Shown here: one piece after another, positions 55,291 to 62,371 of the stretch | Layout: the number at the start of each line of letters is the position of its first letter | Numbering within the stretch: position 1 is the first letter of the stretch | Assembly: GCA_965232255.1 (NCBI GenBank) | Contig: OZ246962.1 | Coordinates: 3,410,001-3,474,000, forward strand | Direction: 5' to 3' | DNA from: Endozoicomonas sp965232255 | GTDB lineage: Bacteria > Pseudomonadota > Gammaproteobacteria > Pseudomonadales > Endozoicomonadaceae | Length of the DNA stretch: 64,000 nucleotides | Position numbers and translations under genes: made by a program | The notes under the pieces: model-generated | Told to the model about the DNA's origin: nothing | The model's database searches: none | Seen by the model: the letters and a program-made list of their open reading frames with translations, nothing else

Positions 55291-56163
55291 ATGAGAACCC
55301 CGAAACGAATACAACCCCTGGTTGATGAAGGACTGGTGGACGAAGTACTCCGCCAATTAATGAGCGGTAAAGAAGCCGATGTGTATGTAGTGCGTTGCGG
55401 TCGGGAGATCCGCTGCGCCAAAGTCTATAAAGAGGCGGCCAAGCGCAGCTTCAAAAAAGCAGCCCAGTATCAGGAGGGCCGCAAAGAACGCAATAGCCGC
55501 CGACAGCGAGCCATTGAAAAGGGCTCCCGCTATGGCCGCAAGCAGCAGGAAGAGACCTGGCAAAATGCTGAGGTAGATGCCCTGTTTCGCCTGGCGCGAG
55601 CTGGTGTCCGGGTGCCACAACCTTATATATGCCTCGACGGCGTCCTGCTGATGGAGCTGGTCTGTGACGATGCTGGCCAGGTAGCGCCGCGTCTGGGTGA
55701 AGTCAGCATGTCAGCGGAGCAGGCCCGGGAAGACCATGCCCTGATGATGCACTACGTCAAGCTGATGCTTTGCGCTGGGCTGGTGCATGGTGACCTGTCG
55801 GAATTTAATGTCCTGGTGGATGACTACGGTCCGGTGATCATCGATCTGCCCCAGGCCGTAGATGCCGCTGCCAACAATCATGCCCGCGCCATGCTGGCCC
55901 GGGATATCAATAACATTACCCAATACTACGGTCAGTTCGACCCACAGTTGCTGGGCAGTCAGTATGCCAAAGAGATGTGGGCGCTCTATGAAGACGGGGC
56001 ACTAACGCCGGATACCGAGCTGACCGGGCTGTTCACCGAGGTGGCACAAACTGCCGATGTGGACTCGGTGCTTGCTGAAATCCAGGCAGTACTGGCAGAG
56101 GAGCGCAAACGACAGGAACGTCAGGCAGATGACGATTATTCTGATGCCCCTGCCGGGTATTAA
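55291..56163 (+). CDS. RIO1-family atypical serine kinase
   Basis: 290 residues from ATG 55291 (MRTPKRIQPLVDEGLV); the upstream open frame has no family sequence. The RIO pattern is clear: the STGKE-like loop SGKEADVYVV (about 25), the ATP lysine in RCAKVYKEA, the catalytic loop LVHGDLSEFNVLV (about 167) and the metal-binding IIDLPQAVD. Bacterial RIO kinases of this type are poorly characterised; substrates are unknown. It follows batD with a 190-base gap and precedes rluB. Confidence 0.9.
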   Translation: MRTPKRIQPLVDEGLVDEVLRQLMSGKEADVYVVRCGREIRCAKVYKEAAKRSFKKAAQYQEGRKERNSRRQRAIEKGSRYGRKQQEETWQNAEVDALFRLARAGVRVPQPYICLDGVLLMELVCDDAGQVAPRLGEVSMSAEQAREDHALMMHYVKLMLCAGLVHGDLSEFNVLVDDYGPVIIDLPQAVDAAANNHARAMLARDINNITQYYGQFDPQLLGSQYAKEMWALYEDGALTPDTELTGLFTEVAQTADVDSVLAEIQAVLAEERKRQERQADDDYSDAPAGY

Positions 56164-56301
56164 CTGCGCCTTGTAAAAAAAGAGGTAGCCGATCAAACCA
56201 TGCGTGGCCACATCGGTGCCTCCCGATTGTCTGCAAGAAGCCCTGCCGGTATACTGCCTCTCCTCTTATTAAATATCGGGCGGAGATCCCGCCAATATCC
56301 C

Positions 56302-57183
56302 ATGACCACAGAAACGACACTCCCTCCGCAGGGTGAAAAACTGCAAAAGATCCTGGCGGGCGCTGGCCTTGGCTCACGCCGTGAGATGGAGCGCTGGATT
56401 ACTGATGGGCGCGTCAGCGTCAACGGCAGTAAAGCCAGCCTGGGCGATCGCGCCACTCTGGCTGACATCATCACCGTGGATGGCCGACCCATCAAACTGG
56501 ATGCCTATGCCTCGGGTATTCGCCGGGTGATTGCCTATAACAAGCCAGAAGGCGAAATCTGCAGCCGCATGGACAAAGAAGGCCGACCGACGGTTTTCGA
56601 CAAACTGCCCAGGCTTAAAGGTGAGCGCTGGATCGCCATTGGTCGCCTGGATTTGAATACTTCCGGGCTACTGCTGTTCACCAACGATGGCGAACTGGCC
56701 AGTCGCCTGATGCACCCGTCCCACGCCATTGAGCGAGAGTACGCCGTGCGGGTTATGGGCGAGATTACCCAGCAAAAAGTAAAAAACCTCTTTGACGGTG
56801 TTGAGCTGGAAGACGGCATGGCGCGCTTCACTGACATCGTTGACTCCGGCGGTACCGGCATCAATCACTGGTTCCATGTCTGCGTGCTGGAAGGTCGCAA
56901 CCGGGAAGTGCGACGCCTGTGGGAATCCCAGGATTTGACCGTCAGTCGTCTGAAGCGGGTACGCTTTGGTAGCCTGATCATTCCCAACGGTCTGCGCCAG
57001 GGTCAGTTCCAGGAACTGGAAAAGGCCGACATTGATGCCTTGGCAGCACTGGTTAACCTGCCCTCCGCCCCGGCTTACCATAAGAAGCCCCAGGAGCGTT
57101 TGAAAAAGAACGAGGTAAAAGCGCAAAAGGTAAAAGGGGGCGCCCGTCGTTTTAGTCCGCACCCGAAAAAAAGTACTCGTTAA
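56302..57183 (+). CDS. rluB: 23S rRNA pseudouridine2605 synthase, RluB type
   Basis: 293 residues from ATG 56302; earlier codons in frame lack family similarity. An N-terminal S4 RNA-binding domain (KLQKILAGAGLGSRREMERW) is followed by the RsuA/RluB catalytic block IGRLDLNTSGLLLFTNDG with the nucleophilic Asp (about 120). NREVRRLWESQ follows. A basic Lys/Arg tail ends the protein, as in RluB. It converts U2605 in 23S rRNA to pseudouridine. Confidence 0.92.
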   Translation: MTTETTLPPQGEKLQKILAGAGLGSRREMERWITDGRVSVNGSKASLGDRATLADIITVDGRPIKLDAYASGIRRVIAYNKPEGEICSRMDKEGRPTVFDKLPRLKGERWIAIGRLDLNTSGLLLFTNDGELASRLMHPSHAIEREYAVRVMGEITQQKVKNLFDGVELEDGMARFTDIVDSGGTGINHWFHVCVLEGRNREVRRLWESQDLTVSRLKRVRFGSLIIPNGLRQGQFQELEKADIDALAALVNLPSAPAYHKKPQERLKKNEVKAQKVKGGARRFSPHPKKSTR

Positions 57184-57225
57184 GCACTGTCGCCGGTCAC
57201 TGTCTTGATTGGCACTGGACAAAAA

Positions 57226-57245
57226 TACTGTATTTATATACAGTT
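57226..57245 (+). promoter_or_regulatory. LexA (SOS) box upstream of yebG
   Basis: TACTGTATTTATATACAGTT contains a perfect CTGT-N8-ACAG with an AT-only core, differing from the ideal E. coli 20-mer at only a couple of positions. It lies 28 bases before the yebG start, where it would cover the promoter. Confidence 0.92.
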
Positions 57246-57272
57246 TGCTGAACCCTACTACAGGAGGAAGCC

Positions 57273-57527
57273 ATGTCCATTACCCCCATGTGGCGAGTTG
57301 ACCGGGACGGAAGCATGTTTACTGACAAAAAAGCTGCAGAAGAACATGATCGCATGCTGGAGCTGGCTGACGGCATCACCGCCATGCTTGAGACTCACTT
57401 CAAAATCGACGAACAGCTGGCAGAAGAGATTGGCCTGTTGCTGTCCCGCAACAAGGAGATTCTGACCCGAGCCTTCAAGGGCAAGCCCGAAGTGCTGCAG
57501 GAAATTCAGCGCGACGACAAGAGTTGA
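57273..57527 (+). CDS. yebG: YebG-like DNA-damage-inducible protein
   Basis: 84 residues; AGGAGG lies 5 bases before the ATG. The FTDKKAAEEHDRMLELADGI stretch matches the YebG family pattern (FTSKKEADAYDKMLDTAD in E. coli, recalled). The family's function is not settled beyond SOS induction. The strong LexA box directly upstream independently supports the assignment. It is the last plus-strand gene before a convergent unknown gene. Confidence 0.88.
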   Translation: MSITPMWRVDRDGSMFTDKKAAEEHDRMLELADGITAMLETHFKIDEQLAEEIGLLLSRNKEILTRAFKGKPEVLQEIQRDDKS

Positions 57528-57543
57528 AAAAGCGTCATCGAAT

Positions 57544-57578
57544 GTTGCCTATCCTCAGCAAATCCGGAGGATGGCAAC
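57544..57578. terminator. Imperfect hairpin between convergent genes
   Basis: GTTGCC(T)ATCCTC pairs with GAGGATGGCAAC with one bulged base, a 12-bp stem. There is no pronounced T-run on the plus side; GCTTTTTC follows further out on the minus side. It probably serves yebG and the convergent gene. Confidence 0.5.
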
Positions 57579-59054
57579 CTATACCTTAAAAAGCGGACTT
57601 ATCAGCGCTTTCCGAACAGCTCCAGTTGCAATCGGCGCCCTGCATGCCTGCAAGTAAGCGTCTAATAGCTCTCTGATTTTTTCATGAATCGCAGCCAAGC
57701 TCGATGTCAACTCCGCCCGCGCCACACTCATCTCTTCCCTGGCTTTGCTGGCACTTCCGTAAATATGTTGTTGATACCGATAAAACAGCTCGGAAATATC
57801 ACCCGTATCAACAATCTGGTCAAAAAACGCATTGTCAAAGTAGTGACTTGAATAGCGTTCAGCCAGTGCTCCAAACTCTTCTTCAACCACTGTGAGCATG
57901 GCCGCAGCTCCCGAGTCACGCACAGGTTCAGGCAAAAAACCCAACCTCTTTATACAAGCGCTGGTCTGCTCAAAATCAGTTATTCTGGCAATCACTGTGT
58001 CCACTTCTGCCTCAATAACAGTGATGTCCAGTGCTTTAATCAGTGCGTCGATATCAGTGGCGATGGCTGTTTTGTCTGCCTCATCGGTTAACTGCCGGGC
58101 AAATTGTTTCACCCCATTGAGGAATTGTTCAATTTGTTGGCTGGCCAGTAACAGCTGTTGGTCAAAGTGCTCTCCCTTGATCGCCTGTCGGACTTTAGCG
58201 CTAAAATCGGGCTCATTAACGTAGCCGAACCTGATCTGGTTGCGAACCGACAAACTGGCTTGTCGGGCTTGCGCCGACCTCACCAGCTGCTGCAATTCAC
58301 GACGGTCAAGTGTCGGTAATTCATAACTTTTGGGCACCACCAGAATGGCACGGTTACACCCCACCGGAGGATGACCGGCAACACCGCCTGGCATCACCAT
58401 GCGAAAAGTTGCATTGGTTATATTCTCGCCTGTCTGCGAAGTCAGAATGGGGTAATGGTATTTTTTTAACTGGATACAGGGGAGGCGCCTATGTACTTCC
58501 CAATGATAGTTCTGCGGGTGACCTTGCCAGTTCCAGGGCGCCGGCTCAGGGAAACAAGAACCGAAATGGTGGTAGTCGCAGCAAACCGCATCCCTGCGAT
58601 AATAGTGCAATCCTTCCTCTGCCATGTTATCCGGCGACATGTCGCCAACAAATTTTGAATTTAACAAAGTCCTCCCATCTGACTCGTAATAAGTATTACG
58701 CAAACGTTGCTTTGCGGCCTCGATGTCGATCGGCTCAACTTCGGTCATAACATAAATTTGCTGCTCATATAACTGCTTGACGATGGGCAGGTATTCGCGC
58801 TTGCGCCATTTCTCGCCAACCACAATGTAACGACATGACGATCCCATCTCGACCAAGCAATCCCGTGCGCACAGATCAACCAGAACAGGACATACGACGG
58901 CCACCGCGCGCCTCACAAGACCCAGACTACCGAGGCAAGCCCTTTTATCTGCCTGGACAACCCGACCAAACGCTCCGTACGTGGGTGCCTTTGGTATCTT
59001 TTCCGGTCTGAACTCTGGTTGATAATGTCTACAGGTGAATGTCACGTTCATCAT
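57579..59054 (-). CDS. Unrecognised protein, helical C-terminus
   Basis: 491 residues from the tandem ATG codons at 59049-59054; the frame is open 48 codons further, but that stretch is composed of a duplicated 24-base unit (NFFCCCRSELFCCCRSF) and looks non-coding. The N-terminal half has a cysteine- and aromatic-rich region, including WNWQGHPQNYHWEVHRRLPC at about 175-195, and a YIVVGEKWRKREYLPIVKQL segment that looks like an alpha/beta nucleotidyl- or NAD-binding fold edge. The C-terminal 230 residues are almost entirely helical. No family is recognised. It converges with yebG. Confidence 0.65.
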   Translation of the reverse strand: MMNVTFTCRHYQPEFRPEKIPKAPTYGAFGRVVQADKRACLGSLGLVRRAVAVVCPVLVDLCARDCLVEMGSSCRYIVVGEKWRKREYLPIVKQLYEQQIYVMTEVEPIDIEAAKQRLRNTYYESDGRTLLNSKFVGDMSPDNMAEEGLHYYRRDAVCCDYHHFGSCFPEPAPWNWQGHPQNYHWEVHRRLPCIQLKKYHYPILTSQTGENITNATFRMVMPGGVAGHPPVGCNRAILVVPKSYELPTLDRRELQQLVRSAQARQASLSVRNQIRFGYVNEPDFSAKVRQAIKGEHFDQQLLLASQQIEQFLNGVKQFARQLTDEADKTAIATDIDALIKALDITVIEAEVDTVIARITDFEQTSACIKRLGFLPEPVRDSGAAAMLTVVEEEFGALAERYSSHYFDNAFFDQIVDTGDISELFYRYQQHIYGSASKAREEMSVARAELTSSLAAIHEKIRELLDAYLQACRAPIATGAVRKALISPLFKV

Positions 59055-59401
59055 TTGACCTATTGCCTCTTTTGACAACCAGAAGGAGCGACAACAGCAA
59101 AAAAGTTCTGACCGACAACAGCAAAAGAAGTTCTTTATTGACGATCTGTTCAGTTGGATCTGAGTGATTACCTTGCTCTGCAATTTGCGGAACAACAAAC
59201 AGTCGGTGGGCGTCTACCGGGCTGGCAATTGCCGGGCAAACAGGCAACACCATCGGTAGTTATCACACACATGCAAGACGGTAATCTCCTCATGCGGGGC
59301 ATCGTGATATGATCGACTCCGAACGCTCCCACGCGGGGCAAATTAACAAGTGCAATTTAAAAAGATTGCGCTAATATAGCGCGATTTTTGGGTAGTCAAA
59401 T
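59055..59401. other. Intergenic region between the unknown gene and rapA
   Basis: Contains two copies of a 24-base direct repeat (CGACAACAGCAAAA core, starting at 59089 and 59113) and the hairpin described at 59361-59389. It must hold the divergent promoters for rapA and the unknown gene. A TAATAT -10-like box sits inside the hairpin at 59372-59377 without a well-placed -35. No other gene is visible. Confidence 0.5.
59361..59389 (+). terminator. Strong A/T-flanked hairpin in the rapA leader
   Basis: GCGCTA-ATA-TAGCGC extends outward through AAAGATT and GATTTTT to a stem of about 13 bp including G-U pairs, with A-rich 5' and T-rich 3' flanks. It has the form of a bidirectional intrinsic terminator, yet ends only 12 bases before the rapA ATG. 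It may be an attenuator, or the -10 region of the rapA promoter may lie within it. Confidence 0.6.
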
Positions 59402-62269
59402 ATGACGCTTTTTGTTTCTGGACAACGCTGGATTAGTGATACTGAGACCGAACAGGGATTGGGCACTGTGCTCACCTGTGACAGTCGTCAGGTCACGTTG
59501 TTATTTCCTGCAACCGGGGAGACCCGGCTTTATTCCATTAACAACTGTCCCCTCACTCGCGTCGAGTTCAACCCCGGAGATCGCGTGGAAAGCCACGAAG
59601 GCTGGACCATGCAGGTTGCCGAGGTGCTGGAAAAAGACGGGCTGCTTACCTATTGCGGCGCACTCCCCGACGGAGAAAAACGACAACTGCCTGAAGCTGA
59701 ATTAGGCAACCATATCCGCTTTAACAAGCCTCAGGATCGTATGCTGGCCGGTCAGATCGACCAGAACAGTAACTTTACCCTGCGCTACAAAACCCTGTTG
59801 TATAACTACGGCCTGTGCAAATCGCCCATGCGCGGGCTGATCGGTCCGCGCACCAGTCTGATCCCGCACCAGTTGCATATTGCCAGGGAAGTATCCCAGC
59901 GCCATGCACCGAGAGTCATGCTGGCGGACGAGGTCGGCATGGGTAAAACCATTGAGGCTGGCCTGATCCTGCATCAGCAACTGATTACCGGTCGCGCTGG
60001 ACGAGTGTTGATTTTACTGCCCGAAAGTCTGGTGCACCAATGGCTGGTGGAAATGCTACGCCGCTTTAACTTGCGTTTTAGCGTCTTTGATGAAGAGCGC
60101 TGTCGCCAGTCGCCGGACGAAAATCCGTTCAATACCGAACAGCTGATTCTGTGCAGTATTGGCTTTCTCTGTAATGACGACGAACGTCGTCAACAAGCGA
60201 TAGAGGCCGGCTTTGACCTGCTGATTGTCGATGAAGCCCACCACCTGATCTGGTCAGAAGAAGATGCCAACGCCGAATACCAGTGCGTTGAGGAGCTGTC
60301 CCGGCAGATTCCAGGGCTGTTACTGTTGACCGCCACGCCAGAACAAATGGGTGCCAAAAGCCACTTTGCCCACTTGCGCCTGCTGGATCCGGACCGCTTT
60401 CACGACCTGGCCAGTTTCGAAGCTGAACAAAATAGCTACGAGCCAGTGGCCGAGGCGGTACAAGAACTGCTGAGTAGCAAATCGCTCCTCCCCGACGCCC
60501 GAAACCACCTGATCGGCTTTCTGGGCGAAGACAGCACTGCGCTGATAGATGCCCTTGCCAGCGACGACGAAGTCAGCAACACAGCCCGCACCCAACTGCT
60601 GCGTCGGCTGCTGGATCGTCACGGGACTGGCCGGGTGATGTTCCGAAATACCCGTGCAGCCGTGGGCGGTTTCTCTGGTCGTGTGGTGCAGGGCTACCCG
60701 CAAGCACTGCCTGAGCTGTATGAAATTGCCCTGGAAGAAGAGACCAATCCGCGCCACAACCTCTACCCGGAGCTGGCCTACCAGGCCCAGATTTGCGTTG
60801 ACGATATGGACCCGTGGTGGAAAGTTGACCCGCGAGTAGACTGGCTGATCAACCTGCTCAGGCTGCTGCGCAAAGAAAAGGTGCTGGTGATCTGCGCCAA
60901 CGCCAACAGCGCCCTGGACCTGGAAAATGCCCTTCGTATTTTGTCTGGCATTCCGGCGGCAGTATTCCATGAAAACATGAGCATCATCGAGCGCGACCGG
61001 GCAGCGGCCTTTTTTGCGGAAAGTGAACACGGTGCCCAAGTGCTGGTGTGCTCGGAAATCGGCAGCGAAGGGCGCAACTTTCAGTTTGCCCATCATCTGG
61101 TATTGTTCGACCTGCCGGAACATCCGGATTTGCTGGAACAACGCATCGGACGTCTCGACCGTATCGGCCAAAGCGAAACCATTAAAATTCATGTGCCCTA
61201 TCTGCCGGGCACTGGTCAGGAGGCACTGTTCCATTGGTATGACCAGGGCCTGAACGCTTTTGCCGATACGTGCCCAGCTGGCAGTATGGTGCAGATGCGT
61301 CTGGGTGATCAATTGACGCCTTATCTGCAACCGGGCAGCCAGACCTCAGCCGATGCTATGGCTGAACTGCTGCATCAGGCCGCTGCGCTGAACCAGCAAC
61401 AGCTGGAACAACTGCACAAGGGCCGGGACCGTTTGCTGGAGCTGAACTCCCGAGGTCTGGCCAGCAATGAAGACATGATCAACGACATCGAAGAGCAAGA
61501 GCAACCACGACAGCTTAAGCGCTTTATGGAAAAGCTGTTCGAGGGTTTTGGTGTCGAGGCGGAAGATTACTCCAAACACTGTCTGGTACTGCGCCCTGGC
61601 AGCCATATGATCACCGCTTTCCCGGGGCTGCCCGATGATGGCACGACCGTCACTTTTGACCGCGAAATGGCGCTGTCCAGAGAGGACATGCAGTTCCTCA
61701 CCTGGGAACACCCCATGGTCAGCGAAGGCATGGACATGGTGCTGACCAGCGAGATGGGCAATACCGCTGTAGCGTTGCTGAAGAACAAAGCGCTAAAACC
61801 CGGCACCATGCTGCTGGAAGCCATCTATGTGGTAGAAACCAGTGCCGAGCGTACGCTGCAACTGGACCGCTACCTACCAGCCACGCCCATTCGCTGCCTG
61901 ATTGACCCGGGCTTCAATGATCTTGCGGAAAAGGTAGCCTTTGAAACCCTGAACGCCCAGCTGCAACCCCTGAAGCGTGGTGTAGCAAAAAAACTGGTCA
62001 ACACTCAGCGCGCCCCGTTCCTGGCCATGTTGGACAAAGCCGAAAACTACGCCAAGGACCGGGTGCAACCCATTGTGGTCGAAGCCTGCCAGAGTCTGCT
62101 TGGCGATGTTACTGAGGAGATTAAACGACTGGCAGCACTAAAAGCGGTGAACCCCAATGTGCGTGGCGAAGAAATCGAGTATTTGAAAAATCGGGCAGCG
62201 CTCGGACACCAGGCGCTGCAAAAGGCAACGCTGAGATTGGATGCCTTGCGAATCATGATTGCTGCGTGA
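59402..62269 (+). CDS. rapA: RapA, RNA polymerase-associated Swi2/Snf2 ATPase
   Basis: 955 residues, close to E. coli RapA (968). N-terminal Tudor-like domains (GQRWISDTETEQGLGTV) precede the helicase core: motif I VMLADEVGMGKTIEAGLIL (about 171-189), motif II LLIVDEAHHLIW (DEAH, about 275), motif III LLTATPEQMG and motif VI LEQRIGRLDRIGQ. The C-terminal RapA-specific domains follow. It binds RNA polymerase and recycles it after transcription. It is monocistronic, between a hairpin leader and a downstream hairpin. Confidence 0.97.
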   Translation: MTLFVSGQRWISDTETEQGLGTVLTCDSRQVTLLFPATGETRLYSINNCPLTRVEFNPGDRVESHEGWTMQVAEVLEKDGLLTYCGALPDGEKRQLPEAELGNHIRFNKPQDRMLAGQIDQNSNFTLRYKTLLYNYGLCKSPMRGLIGPRTSLIPHQLHIAREVSQRHAPRVMLADEVGMGKTIEAGLILHQQLITGRAGRVLILLPESLVHQWLVEMLRRFNLRFSVFDEERCRQSPDENPFNTEQLILCSIGFLCNDDERRQQAIEAGFDLLIVDEAHHLIWSEEDANAEYQCVEELSRQIPGLLLLTATPEQMGAKSHFAHLRLLDPDRFHDLASFEAEQNSYEPVAEAVQELLSSKSLLPDARNHLIGFLGEDSTALIDALASDDEVSNTARTQLLRRLLDRHGTGRVMFRNTRAAVGGFSGRVVQGYPQALPELYEIALEEETNPRHNLYPELAYQAQICVDDMDPWWKVDPRVDWLINLLRLLRKEKVLVICANANSALDLENALRILSGIPAAVFHENMSIIERDRAAAFFAESEHGAQVLVCSEIGSEGRNFQFAHHLVLFDLPEHPDLLEQRIGRLDRIGQSETIKIHVPYLPGTGQEALFHWYDQGLNAFADTCPAGSMVQMRLGDQLTPYLQPGSQTSADAMAELLHQAAALNQQQLEQLHKGRDRLLELNSRGLASNEDMINDIEEQEQPRQLKRFMEKLFEGFGVEAEDYSKHCLVLRPGSHMITAFPGLPDDGTTVTFDREMALSREDMQFLTWEHPMVSEGMDMVLTSEMGNTAVALLKNKALKPGTMLLEAIYVVETSAERTLQLDRYLPATPIRCLIDPGFNDLAEKVAFETLNAQLQPLKRGVAKKLVNTQRAPFLAMLDKAENYAKDRVQPIVVEACQSLLGDVTEEIKRLAALKAVNPNVRGEEIEYLKNRAALGHQALQKATLRLDALRIMIAA

Positions 62270-62331
62270 TGCCCGGAAAACCGAAGCTTGGCGTGAATAC
62301 TGCTCATTCTCACAGTAGTCCGAGACAGGAC

Positions 62332-62369
62332 AGCCCGAGACAGGACTGCTGGTGTCTCTGGGTCGGGCT
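62332..62369. terminator. Imperfect hairpin after rapA
   Basis: AGCCCGAGACA pairs with TGTCTC-TGGG-TCGGGCT (one 4-base bulge). A short direct repeat CCGAGACAGGAC occurs twice just upstream. It lies between the convergent rapA and coiled-coil genes. No clear T-run follows. Confidence 0.45.
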
Positions 62370-62371
62370 GC

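Noticed and set aside
60320..61330. 336-codon open frame antisense to rapA
   Set aside because: It lies entirely opposite the conserved helicase core of rapA and has no family features or ribosome-binding site; it is a codon-bias shadow.
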